A stretch of DNA of 7,235 nt from Candidatus Falkowiibacteriota bacterium (GTDB taxonomy: Bacteria > Patescibacteriota > Patescibacteriia > Patescibacteriales > SZUA-104), in contig JALUVW010000107.1 in the NCBI GenBank assembly GCA_027020105.1, positions 1 through 7,235 on the forward strand. The letters are read 5' to 3'. A program made the position numbers and the translations under genes. Each line of letters begins with the position of its first letter. Positions within the stretch are counted from its first letter, which is position 1. The notes below the pieces were generated by a model that saw only the letters and a program-made list of their open reading frames with translations, was not told the DNA's origin and made no database searches. Positions 1 through 5,563 of the stretch are shown here, piece by piece.

Positions 1-722
1 TCCAAGTCCTGCCCGAATTTTTTTGTCATAATTTCTTTTCGGTGCTGTTCGCTCACCGTGTTGATTACGTCGGCCGACAAAATTGCCCGTTTGGCGAAAT
101 TTATGTATTCAATATCGGGATCGGTTATGTGCGGTATTCTTTTTTTGCCGTAATCTTTTTTCTCCGGCGGAACCTCCCACCAGTTTTTCCCCATTTGAAA
201 AACCAAATTATGAATGGTAAAAACGGTTTTCGCCTTGCGCAATGTATGAGAATAGCGAAAATCGGTTTTCAAATAAAAAGGGATTAAGCCGGTTTGCCAA
301 TCATGGCAATGGACAATGTCCGCCTCGTATTTCAAGAGAGAAATCAGTTTCAAGGCGGCCACGTTAAAAATCAAAAAACGCGCGTTTTCGTGCGTTGATC
401 CGTACAGGGTTTTTCTCTTGGAGAAAAATTTTTTATTTTCAATAAAATAAACGGGCAAACCTTTCATTGAATATCCCTTCCAGTAATTTATTCTAACCGC
501 GTCTCGCGAATTTAAAAAAACTTTAACGTCTTTGTAAACCGGTTTTAGATTATGCTCCTTTTTGTTGATAACCTGCCCGTACAGCGGAGTAATACAAATC
601 ACGTTATGCCCCAACCTTTTTATGGCCTTGGGCAGGCTTCGCGCGACATCGCCCAATCCGCCGGTCTTGGAAAACGGGGCGATTTCGGATGATATGGAAA
701 CAATATTTAATTTTTTAGGCAT
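1..722 (-). CDS. glgA: Glycogen/starch synthase, N-terminal half (partial, runs off left edge)
   Basis: Likely transfers glucose from a nucleotide sugar (usually ADP-glucose) to a growing alpha-1,4-glucan in the cytoplasm. Reading the minus strand from an ATG at 722 gives 240 open codons to the window edge. The start MPKKLNIVSISSEIAP is followed by KTGGLGDV at residues 19-26, the donor-binding loop of GT5 glycogen synthases. HDWQTGL (140-146), FTIHN (168-172) and a TVSEQ segment near 222 are also typical of the N-terminal GT5 domain. Full-length GlgA is about 480 residues, so the C-terminal GT-B domain lies outside. An in-frame ATG at 740 would add MGRTKH; I prefer 722 because GlgA proteins normally start just before the first beta strand. 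Neither start has a good Shine-Dalgarno. The gene lies 60 bases after ruvC on the same strand, so co-transcription is likely. A related GT5 enzyme with another donor cannot be excluded without the missing half. Confidence 0.9.
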   Translation of the reverse strand, partial: MPKKLNIVSISSEIAPFSKTGGLGDVARSLPKAIKRLGHNVICITPLYGQVINKKEHNLKPVYKDVKVFLNSRDAVRINYWKGYSMKGLPVYFIENKKFFSKRKTLYGSTHENARFLIFNVAALKLISLLKYEADIVHCHDWQTGLIPFYLKTDFRYSHTLRKAKTVFTIHNLVFQMGKNWWEVPPEKKDYGKKRIPHITDPDIEYINFAKRAILSADVINTVSEQHRKEIMTKKFGQDL

Positions 723-782
723 ATGTTTCGTGCGGCCCATAACCTGCGCGCGAATTCCGTTTATGTCGCCGCGCGTTACGGG

Positions 783-1259
783 CTATGGATTGCGCGACGA
801 ATTCACCGCGCATATCGCTATCGCCAGCGCGTCGGCCGCGTCATCCGGCCTTGGCATTTCTTTTAAATCAAGCAAAATTTTAACCATTTTCTGCACCTGT
901 GTTTTTGACGCTTGCCCATAAGAAGACACGGCCTGCTTTACTTGCAATGGCGTAAATTCAACGGTCGGAATCTTGCTTTGCCGCGCGGTTAACAAAACCA
1001 CCCCCCTTGCCTGTCCGACAACCAAGGCGGTTTTAATGTTTTTACAAAAAAACAATTGCTCCACCGCGATTAAGTCCGGCTTGTGTTTTTTTATTATTTT
1101 GTCCAATTCTTTGCTGATAATCTCCAGTCTTTCCCCCAACTCGGTTTTTGCCTTTGTTTTAATTGAGCCATAATCAAGACAGGATAATTTTTGTCCGTCC
1201 GTTTTGATGATGCCGTATCCGGTGTCGGCTACGCCCGGGTCTATTCCAAAAATAATCAT
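783..1259 (-). CDS. ruvC: Crossover junction endodeoxyribonuclease RuvC
   Basis: RuvC is the homodimeric, Mg2+-dependent nuclease that cuts Holliday junctions during recombinational repair, working with the RuvAB branch-migration motor. At 158 residues it is close to the family's usual length (about 160-175). The four acidic catalytic residues are visible: D7 in FGIDPG, E67 in AVEQLFF, and D140 and D143 in RPDDAADALA. The GYG and QARG stretches also fit the family. The start is ATG at 1257-1259, directly at the first beta strand, with no Shine-Dalgarno upstream. The gene is downstream of yebC on the same strand, a pairing common in bacteria, but ruvA and ruvB are not in the window. The frame stays open from its stop towards glgA, whose frame is the same. 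Confidence 0.95.
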   Translation of the reverse strand: MIIFGIDPGVADTGYGIIKTDGQKLSCLDYGSIKTKAKTELGERLEIISKELDKIIKKHKPDLIAVEQLFFCKNIKTALVVGQARGVVLLTARQSKIPTVEFTPLQVKQAVSSYGQASKTQVQKMVKILLDLKEMPRPDDAADALAIAICAVNSSRNP

Positions 1260-1399
1260 AAACGCTTAACGCGCGGCGCGCGGCAAAAAACATAATTTAT
1301 CGCGGGGCCGGAGCCGAATGCCGCCGCGAAAACATAGAGCGTGAAAACTTGGCCCCTTGTTTTTCGCGAAACGACGGCCCCGTTACGCGTTATTCAAAA
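1260..1399 (-). other. yebC-ruvC intergenic spacer, GC-rich with potential hairpins
   Basis: This 140-base gap has no convincing ORF. It is much richer in GC than the window's other spacers and contains short self-complementary runs. One is a CGCG/GCGC-rich stretch at about 1267-1283, close to the ruvC start. Another is a TTTCGCGAAA-like palindrome near 1363-1375. GGGGCC also occurs more than once on the minus strand. I see no T-tailed terminator in the leftward direction and no clear promoter, so read-through from yebC to ruvC is likely but unproven. Confidence 0.4.
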
Positions 1400-2125
1400 T
1401 CACATATTCGCGTTCGTGTAATAATCGGCGACATCTTCATTGTCCTCCAGCTCTTGGATGAATTTTTCAACCTTTTCTTTGTCCTCATCGCCGATGTTTA
1501 TGTTTTCTTTGGCGATATATTCAATTTCCGCGGACTCAACTTCAACATTCTTTGAGTCTAAAAACTTTTTCACTTTTTGCAGATTGGAAATATCGGTATA
1601 AATCGTAACGCCTTCTTCTTCCTTGACGATATCCTGCGCCCCCGCGTCAATCAGCTCCAGCTCCAAATCGTCAAAATCAATATTCTCGGCCTTTAGCTCG
1701 TCGTTCGTGATTCTTATCGTTCCTTTTTGTTCAAAATTCCACGCCACGGACCCAAGCGACCCTCCGTGTTTGGCAAAAATATGCCTAACGGCGGCGGCGC
1801 TGCGATTCTTGTTGTCGGTCAAGCACTTTATGACAAACTGCGACTTTGCCGGGCCGAACCCTTCATAAATAAGTTCCTGAATTTCTCCGCCCTCCAGCTC
1901 GCCGGTTCCGCGCTTTATCGCCTTTTCAATGTTATCCTTCGGCATATTGGCGGACTTGGCCCTGTCAATGGCCATACGCAAGCTGAAATTAGAATCGGGA
2001 TCTCCTCCTTTGTCGCGAGCCGCGATGGTTATCATTTTGCCGAGCTTCGTGAAAATAGCGCCCCGCTTAGCGTCGGCCGCTTCCTTTTGCCGCTTGATTG
2101 TGGACCATTTTGAATGTCCGGACAT
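1400..2125 (-). CDS. yebC: YebC/PmpR family protein (transcription/translation-associated factor)
   Basis: The N-terminus MSGHSKWSTIKRQKEAADAK is the hallmark of this family, and GGDPDSN, the run of Asn-Met-Pro around SANMPKDNIEKAIKRG, and YEGFGP confirm it. At 241 residues it is the family's normal length (about 240-250), with all three domains and an acidic C-terminal region. Members have been described as DNA-binding regulators (PmpR in Pseudomonas) and, for YebC/TACO1 proteins, as factors that help ribosomes through difficult sequences; sequence alone does not settle which applies here. The start ATG at 2123-2125 is fixed by the conserved N-terminus. There is no Shine-Dalgarno. It is the first gene of a leftward unit with ruvC and probably glgA, fed by the promoter at 2209-2237. 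Confidence 0.96.
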   Translation of the reverse strand: MSGHSKWSTIKRQKEAADAKRGAIFTKLGKMITIAARDKGGDPDSNFSLRMAIDRAKSANMPKDNIEKAIKRGTGELEGGEIQELIYEGFGPAKSQFVIKCLTDNKNRSAAAVRHIFAKHGGSLGSVAWNFEQKGTIRITNDELKAENIDFDDLELELIDAGAQDIVKEEEGVTIYTDISNLQKVKKFLDSKNVEVESAEIEYIAKENINIGDEDKEKVEKFIQELEDNEDVADYYTNANM

Positions 2126-2169
2126 AATTTTCGTATTGGGGAGCCGCCAACCCCCGCAAAATTAAAAAC

Positions 2170-2203
2170 AGACGACACGCGATTTTACCGTTATCCGTCG
2201 TCT
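2170..2203. repeat. Inverted repeat AGACGAC-N20-GTCGTCT in the yebC leader
   Basis: A perfect 7-bp inverted repeat with arms at 2170-2176 and 2197-2203. One arm overlaps the expected transcription start of yebC, so it could form a hairpin at the 5' end of the mRNA or serve as an operator. A 7-bp match across a 20-base loop could also be chance. Confidence 0.35.
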
Positions 2204-2208
2204 TTATA

Positions 2209-2237
2209 ATAATAACATAAATTATGGCGAAAATCAA
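2209..2237 (-). promoter_or_regulatory. Putative sigma70-type promoter of yebC
   Basis: On the minus strand TTGATT (2237-2232) and TATTAT (2214-2209) are separated by exactly 17 bases, close to the sigma70 consensus. Transcription would begin near 2202, giving a leader of about 77 bases before yebC. It points away from the plus-strand promoter at 2260-2288, forming a divergent promoter region. Confidence 0.55.
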
Positions 2238-2259
2238 GGGCGGCCAACGCGTCCCGCGC

Positions 2260-2288
2260 TTGACTTTGGCTGTTTTATGTGATATAGT
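2260..2288 (+). promoter_or_regulatory. Putative sigma70-type promoter of the 34-residue miniprotein gene
   Basis: TTGACT at 2260-2265 and TATAGT at 2283-2288 are separated by 17 bases. Transcription would begin near 2295, about 30 bases before the ATG at 2324, and the leader is nearly all A and T. Confidence 0.65.
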
Positions 2289-2323
2289 GATAATATAATT
2301 AAAATAAAAATAAAAACAAAACT

Positions 2324-2428
2324 ATGAAACACAAACATGTGCTAAATGTGGAGTTCGCGTTTATCGCGACTTCGGTAATTTCGTTATATGCTTATGCCCT
2401 GGTTTACTACATAACCTTTTTGGCGTAA
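2324..2428 (+). CDS. 34-residue putative single-span membrane miniprotein
   Basis: I do not recognise this protein. The ORF runs from ATG at 2324-2326 to TAA at 2426-2428. It encodes a basic/polar N-terminus (MKHKHVLN) followed by a hydrophobic stretch of about 25 residues with several Tyr, Phe, Ala and Val (about residues 10-34), enough for one transmembrane helix. There is no Shine-Dalgarno, but the leader is A-rich and unstructured, as for most genes here. Support for a real gene comes from context: a good promoter 36 bases upstream, a 17-bp hairpin 33 bases after the stop, and no other ORF of note on either strand. Function is unknown; a small regulatory or stress membrane protein is possible. 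The alternative is that the transcript is a small RNA. Confidence 0.5.
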   Translation: MKHKHVLNVEFAFIATSVISLYAYALVYYITFLA

Positions 2429-2461
2429 ACATAAATCTCAAAAAAGCAATACAACCAACCG

Positions 2462-2497
2462 ATTAAAGCGGCCCCGAATGTTCGGGGCCGCTTTAAT
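2462..2497 (+). terminator. Strong 17-bp hairpin, probable terminator of the miniprotein unit
   Basis: A perfect inverted repeat with arms at 2462-2478 and 2481-2497 and a 2-base centre, in which GCGGCCCCGAA pairs with TTCGGGGCCGC. The outer part of the stem is ATTAAA/TTTAAT. There is no long T-run directly afterwards, so it is not a textbook intrinsic terminator, but the position and stability fit an end of transcription. Confidence 0.65.
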
Positions 2498-2533
2498 GTC
2501 GTCGCGTTCGTATTTTTGTTTTAACCGGAATAT

Positions 2534-2569
2534 CGCCGCGCGACAAGGAGCCGACAGAGCAGCGCGGCG
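2534..2569. repeat. GC-rich inverted repeat CGCCGCGC-N20-GCGCGGCG
   Basis: A perfect 8-bp GC-only inverted repeat with arms at 2534-2541 and 2562-2569. It lies between the hairpin at 2462-2497 and the next promoter, and no gene overlaps it. It could be a second terminator element or part of a structured RNA. No T-tract follows. Confidence 0.4.
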
Positions 2570-2581
2570 GCAAAAGCGACA

Positions 2582-2610
2582 TTGACGAAAATAAGGAATG
2601 GTGTTATACT
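2582..2610 (+). promoter_or_regulatory. Putative sigma70-type promoter of the zinc-ribbon gene
   Basis: TTGACG at 2582-2587 and TATACT at 2605-2610 are separated by 17 bases. Transcription would begin near 2617, leaving a leader of about 73 A/T-rich bases in which TTATGATA occurs twice. Confidence 0.65.
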
Positions 2611-2689
2611 GCCAATATAATTAATAATATTTGCGTTTAATTATGATAGCGTTTAGTTATGATAATAAATTCGCGCGAATAAAAAATCA

Positions 2690-2860
2690 ATGGATTATCA
2701 AAACAACTCCGGCGATCGTAAAATGTACCAAGGTGATTGGGCTTGCTCTCAATGCGAGGCGAAAATTACCGAGTTGCCTTTTCAACCGGACGGAGACAGA
2801 CCGCTTTTTTGCCGTGATTGCCACAGGCAAAGAATGCAAAATCGTCCCAGACGATTCTAA
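2690..2860 (+). CDS. Small CxxC...CxxC zinc-ribbon protein (56 residues)
   Basis: The ORF runs from ATG at 2690 to TAA at 2858-2860. It contains CSQC at residues 19-22 and CRDC at 41-44, separated by 18 residues, which is the pattern of a four-cysteine zinc ribbon. The motif is embedded in MYQGDWACSQC and ITELPFQPDGD. This resembles the small zinc-ribbon proteins of the 'CxxC-x17-CxxC' type that I recall as frequent in CPR bacteria. The tail after the second knuckle is strongly basic (HRQRMQNRPRRF), suggesting nucleic-acid binding. It has its own promoter and intrinsic terminator, so it is probably monocistronic. An internal Met at residue 12 is an alternative start. No Shine-Dalgarno is present. 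The specific role is unknown. A longer frame overlapping it (2631-2969) lacks any recognisable domain and is treated as a shadow. Confidence 0.8.
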   Translation: MDYQNNSGDRKMYQGDWACSQCEAKITELPFQPDGDRPLFCRDCHRQRMQNRPRRF

Positions 2861-2898
2861 GAGACGCATATTATCGTATCATAATATATCTCTAGGCG

Positions 2899-2925
2899 AA
2901 AACCGCGCCCAACCGCGCGGTTTTT
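2899..2925 (+). terminator. Intrinsic terminator after the zinc-ribbon gene
   Basis: AAAACCGCGC (2899-2908) pairs perfectly with GCGCGGTTTT (2915-2924) around a CCAACC loop and ends in a five-T run. It lies 39 bases after the stop codon. A weaker AT-rich hairpin (ATATTAT/ATAATAT, about 2868-2887) lies between the stop and the terminator. Confidence 0.8.
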
Positions 2926-2933
2926 GCGTGCCA

Positions 2934-2962
2934 TTGACCGCTAACAACAAAAATGCTATCAT
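2934..2962 (+). promoter_or_regulatory. Putative sigma70-type promoter of the M23 peptidase gene
   Basis: TTGACC at 2934-2939 and TATCAT at 2957-2962 are separated by 17 bases, placed directly after the preceding terminator. Transcription would begin near 2969, leaving an unusually long leader of about 140 bases before the TTG start at 3108. Confidence 0.6.
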
Positions 2963-2984
2963 ATATTAAGCTTATTGTGTTAAT

Positions 2985-3118
2985 AACGGCTTGCGTGTTT
3001 AAAATTAACGCCGTTTAAGGGCGATAAGGCGTGTTCGCGCGCAAACGCGCGAGCCATATTAAAGAAAACATATTTCCAGGCAATTTAAAATAATATCAAT
3101 AAACGCGTTGATATTATT
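2985..3118 (+). promoter_or_regulatory. Structured 5' leader of the M23 peptidase gene, ending in a start-codon hairpin
   Basis: Three inverted repeats lie in this leader: AACGGC/GCCGTT (2985-2990 and 3010-3015); a tight GC hairpin TCGCGCG-CAAA-CGCGCGA (3035-3052, extendable to 3033-3054 with one G-U pair); and AATAATATCAA/TTGATATTATT (3089-3099 and 3108-3118) around an 8-base loop. The right arm of the last begins with the TTG start codon itself, so folding would bury the initiation site. No known riboswitch class is recognised. The AT-rich repeat could instead be a protein-binding operator. Confidence 0.4.
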
Positions 3119-4445
3119 GGCAAAATTATTGATATTCTTAAAGAGGTTGGCGACCGCTTTTTTTGTTAACCTCTTGTTCGGGCCTGGAAAAACATTATTG
3201 CGCTTTGTTTTTTACAAAATCGCGGTTAAGCTTTACAGGTTTTATCTTTATATTATCAAAAAAACGGGATGGCCGTCGCTTAAAAACAGTTCAATTTTCT
3301 CTTTAATTAGCCAAAAATCGGTCCATATCTCGGTTGTTTCGCTGACAATAATTCTTGTGTTCACCAATTTTATATCAAAGACAAGGGCCGAGGTTTTGTC
3401 GGACAAAGCGAACAAGACGATTTTGGCCGGTTTAATCAACAGCGAGTTTGGCGATATGGAAGGAGAGCAGCTGGTGGAAGAGTCTTTTGACGCGAGCGCG
3501 TCTATGCCGTTGACGCGGCAAAGCTATTTGGATAATTTGTCCAGCGTCAAGTCGGAGCCAATGGCGAAAATCATGCCCGTTAAAAAGGCGGCCGGCGCCG
3601 AAATAGACACCGCGATACAGGGTGGCGGCGCGTTGGTTAAGCCCGGAATAGCCTCAACCAAAAAAATCAAAAGGCCGAGAAAAGAAATTGTCAGCTACAC
3701 CGTTAAGCCGGGAGACAGCGTCAGCACAATTGCCGAAAAATTCGGCATTAGAGTAAGCACGATTTTATGGGAAAACAACTTAAACGCGTACAGTATAATC
3801 AGGCCCGGGGATAAATTGAGAATACTGCCGGTAGACGGAATAACCCATAAGGTCAGGCGGGGTGAAAATTTGTCAAAAATAGCAAAAAAGTATAATATAG
3901 AAGAAGGTAAAATCATAGAGCAAAACAAGTTAACCGATTCAAGCAAATTGGCGGTTGGTCAAAAACTGATTATTCCGAACGGCAAAAAAACAAGCTACGC
4001 GCGAAGCAAGCCGAAAAGATATTCGGGCATTAACGCCATAAAGGACTTGGTAAGATATTCCAGCGCCAAGCCGGCCGCCGGCAACAAAATGATTTGGCCC
4101 ACGGTCAGGCACCGCATAACGCAATATTTTTCATGGAGGCATAACGGGCTTGATATCGCCGACAAAACCGGCACCCCCATTTACGCCGCCGACGCGGGAG
4201 TGGTTGAGCGAGCGGGCTGGGGAAGGGGATACGGCTTGCATGTGGTGATCAACCATGGCGGAGGCAAAAAAACACGATACGCTCATAGCTCCAAGCTTTA
4301 TGTCAAAAAAGGTCAAAGGGTGAGCAAGGGAGAGGTTATCGCCGCCATAGGATCCACCGGATGGTCAACCGGTCCGCATGTGCATTTTGAAGTTATTATC
4401 AACGGCAAAAGAGTAAACCCGTTTAATTATACCAATTATAAATAA
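3108..4445 (+). CDS. Membrane-anchored LysM-LysM-M23 peptidoglycan endopeptidase
   Basis: Predicted to cut peptidoglycan cross-bridges or stem peptides outside the membrane, in growth or daughter-cell separation. It has 445 residues. The order is: a hydrophobic, basic N-terminal region (1-50); a transmembrane segment at about 72-90; a linker; LysM 1 (about 196-240, YTVKPGDSVSTIAEKF); LysM 2 (about 246-290, HKVRRGENLSKIAKKY); and a C-terminal M23 domain (about 330-440). The M23 metal and catalytic residues are all present: H345 and D349 in HNGLDI, H393 in YAH, and H424 and H426 in GPHVHFEV, so it should be an active enzyme, not a degenerate EnvC/NlpD-type activator. The start is TTG; no in-frame ATG occurs before residue 117, which would lose the membrane anchor. 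TTG at 3117 or 3129 are alternatives. No Shine-Dalgarno is visible, and the start lies in an inverted repeat. Confidence 0.93.
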   Translation: MILLAKLLIFLKRLATAFFVNLLFGPGKTLLRFVFYKIAVKLYRFYLYIIKKTGWPSLKNSSIFSLISQKSVHISVVSLTIILVFTNFISKTRAEVLSDKANKTILAGLINSEFGDMEGEQLVEESFDASASMPLTRQSYLDNLSSVKSEPMAKIMPVKKAAGAEIDTAIQGGGALVKPGIASTKKIKRPRKEIVSYTVKPGDSVSTIAEKFGIRVSTILWENNLNAYSIIRPGDKLRILPVDGITHKVRRGENLSKIAKKYNIEEGKIIEQNKLTDSSKLAVGQKLIIPNGKKTSYARSKPKRYSGINAIKDLVRYSSAKPAAGNKMIWPTVRHRITQYFSWRHNGLDIADKTGTPIYAADAGVVERAGWGRGYGLHVVINHGGGKKTRYAHSSKLYVKKGQRVSKGEVIAAIGSTGWSTGPHVHFEVIINGKRVNPFNYTNYK

Positions 4446-4455
4446 TATCCAAGCT

Positions 4456-4484
4456 CTAAACGATTTAAAAGCTTTTTCGTTTAG
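4456..4484 (+). terminator. Possible hairpin terminator after the M23 gene
   Basis: CTAAACGA (4456-4463) pairs with TCGTTTAG (4477-4484), with an A/T-rich middle that includes AAAAGCTTTT. It lies 10 bases after the stop codon. It is AT-rich with no clear T-tail, so termination would be partial at best. Confidence 0.4.
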
Positions 4485-4486
4485 CC

Positions 4487-4512
4487 TTAAAAAATAAGCG
4501 ATTATTTTTTAA
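4487..4512 (+). repeat. AT-rich inverted repeat TTAAAAAATA-N6-TATTTTTTAA
   Basis: A perfect 10-bp inverted repeat with arms at 4487-4496 and 4503-4512, directly after the hairpin at 4456-4484 and 22 bases before the next ATG. It could act as a bidirectional T-tract terminator element or as a site controlling the membrane-protein gene. Confidence 0.45.
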
Positions 4513-4534
4513 ATTTTAGGGCTTCCCGGCAATT

Positions 4535-4792
4535 ATGAATATTGTCATAGGAATTATTATTATGGTGATTGGCGTCGCCATTGTGATAGAGGCCGAATGG
4601 ATGTTGAGAAATTTCGGCCCTATGAATTTTTTTGAGCGCTATCTGGCGTCATCCGGCGGATCACGGCTCGGATATAAACTGGTCGGACTGCTGTTTTTCT
4701 TTATCGGCCTGCTGATTATGACAAATATGATCGGGGGGTTTATGCAATGGCTGTTGTCGCCGTTATTGAAATACAGCCGGCCGCCGCAATAA
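4535..4792 (+). CDS. Small two-helix membrane protein, function unknown (85 residues)
   Basis: I do not assign a function. The protein has two hydrophobic helices, at about residues 2-19 and 48-67, joined by a polar loop containing EAEWMLRNFGPMNFFERYL and GGSRLGYKL. The C-terminus (LLKYSRPPQ) is short and basic. Proteins with this loop pattern (acidic residue plus aromatic, NFG, FFE, GGSRLGYKL) are, from memory, widespread as hypothetical proteins in CPR genomes. The start ATG at 4535 leads straight into the first helix. An AGGG at about 4518-4521 is too far away to be a good Shine-Dalgarno. It follows the M23 gene by 89 bases on the same strand, separated by two hairpins, and no strong separate promoter is visible. 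Confidence 0.8.
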   Translation: MNIVIGIIIMVIGVAIVIEAEWMLRNFGPMNFFERYLASSGGSRLGYKLVGLLFFFIGLLIMTNMIGGFMQWLLSPLLKYSRPPQ

Positions 4793-4870
4793 AAAAGAAG
4801 CCGCCGACTTGCAAAACTTTGCCTCTTGGTCATTGTTTTTATTTTTCATTTTAACGTTTCAGTTATTCAC

Positions 4871-4942
4871 GCGGGTATTGTATAGTGGTTATTATGTCAG
4901 CCTTCCAAGCTGAAGACACGGGTTCGACTCCCGTTACCCGCT
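4871..4942 (+). tRNA. tRNA-Gly (anticodon UCC)
   Basis: A full cloverleaf of 72 bases can be drawn. The acceptor stem is GCGGGTA/TACCCGC (7 bp) and the anticodon stem TCAGC/GCTGA (5 bp) with loop CTTCCAA, giving anticodon TCC at 4904-4906. The T stem is ACGGG/CCCGT with loop TTCGACT. Discriminator T73 suits tRNA-Gly. T8, A14, G18-G19 and A21 are in place. The D stem is weak: G10 faces U25, U11-A24 and A12-U23 pair, and U13 faces U22. The 3' CCA is not encoded (CCG follows the discriminator), so it must be added by CCA-adding enzyme. Confidence 0.97.
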
Positions 4943-4968
4943 CCGGTATCAACAATTAACCGTTAACC

Positions 4969-4990
4969 GTCAACAAAATCGCGTGTTGAC
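4969..4990. repeat. Inverted repeat GTCAACA-N8-TGTTGAC overlapping the rpsP -35 box
   Basis: Perfect 7-bp arms at 4969-4975 and 4984-4990. The right arm overlaps the -35 hexamer TTGACA (4986-4991), so a protein bound here could block RNA polymerase. Alternatively it is a hairpin ending the tRNA-Gly transcript 27 bases upstream. Confidence 0.45.
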
Positions 4991-5014
4991 ATTATTTAAT
5001 ATTTAAGTTAATAT
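4986..5014 (+). promoter_or_regulatory. Strong sigma70-type promoter of rpsP
   Basis: Perfect -35 TTGACA (4986-4991), a 17-base spacer and -10 TAATAT (5009-5014). Transcription would begin near 5021, about 70 bases before rpsP. The leader is almost pure A/T and can form TTTATAATT-N6-AATTATAAA (5051-5074), just upstream of the start codon. Confidence 0.75.
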
Positions 5015-5091
5015 CATATAAGTTTTAACAAATTATTATTTACCGATTAATTTATAATTGTTTAAAATTATAAAATTAAAAAACATAAAAC

Positions 5092-5526
5092 ATGTTGACC
5101 ATAAGATTATCAAGGGTGGGCAAAAAAAATAAACCGATGTACCGGCTTATTATTTCCGAGAAATCCAAAGATCCGTATGGACGCGCTTTGGAAATTTTGG
5201 GTTCATACAATCCCCACACAAAAGAATTGCAAGCCAAAAACGAAAGAATAAAATACTGGATAAGCAAGGGGTCGCAAATGTCTCCGACCGTAAACAATCT
5301 TTTAGTTGAAAAAAACATTATTGAAGGAGAAAAAGTAAAGGCCTCAAAGGCGAGAAAAAAGAAAAAAGGCGGCGAAGAAGAGAAGCCGGAGGGCGGTTCG
5401 GCCGAAAACGCGGAAGAAAAAAAGGACGACGCCCCGCAGCCGGAAGAGAAAAAGGAAGAAGCTCCGAAAACGGAAGATAAACCGGCGGAAGAACCGAAAA
5501 AAGAAGCGGAAGAAAAAAGCGAATAA
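5092..5526 (+). CDS. rpsP: Small-subunit ribosomal protein bS16 with long charged C-terminal tail
   Basis: bS16 is an assembly protein of the 30S subunit that binds 16S rRNA. The conserved domain is clear in residues 1-85: LTIRLSRVGKKNKPMYRLI at the start, then RALEILGSYNP, and ERIKYWISKGSQMSPTVNNLL. Typical bS16 is 75-95 residues; this one has 144. The extra 58 or so residues (about 87-144) are low-complexity, made of Lys, Glu, Pro and Ala (KKKKGGEEEK, EEKKDDAPQPEEKKEEAPK). The tail is first very basic and then mixed or acidic, and is probably disordered. The start ATG at 5092 fits the family start exactly; there is no Shine-Dalgarno. It leads the rpsP-khpA-trmD cluster. The 158-residue minus-strand frame across it is an artefact of this repetitive coding. 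Confidence 0.96.
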   Translation: MLTIRLSRVGKKNKPMYRLIISEKSKDPYGRALEILGSYNPHTKELQAKNERIKYWISKGSQMSPTVNNLLVEKNIIEGEKVKASKARKKKKGGEEEKPEGGSAENAEEKKDDAPQPEEKKEEAPKTEDKPAEEPKKEAEEKSE

Positions 5527-5563
5527 CAAAAAATCGGACAAGTATGCCGCAAACCCTCTTTAA

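Noticed and set aside
42..921. Plus-strand ORFs at 42-287 and 562-921
   Set aside because: They lie opposite the certain glgA and ruvC coding regions and give products with no recognisable domain.
1727..2113. 128-codon plus-strand ORF opposite yebC
   Set aside because: It lies wholly antisense to a certain yebC gene, has no recognisable domain and no promoter of its own.
2631..2969. 112-codon plus-strand ORF overlapping the zinc-ribbon gene
   Set aside because: The frame ends beyond an intrinsic terminator and runs through the next promoter, has no domain, and conflicts with a 56-residue frame that has four correctly spaced cysteines.
5076..5552. 158-codon minus-strand ORF opposite rpsP
   Set aside because: It is the mirror of the repetitive Lys/Glu codons of the bS16 tail, giving a Ser/Phe/Gly-rich low-complexity product with no domain; the plus-strand gene is certain.
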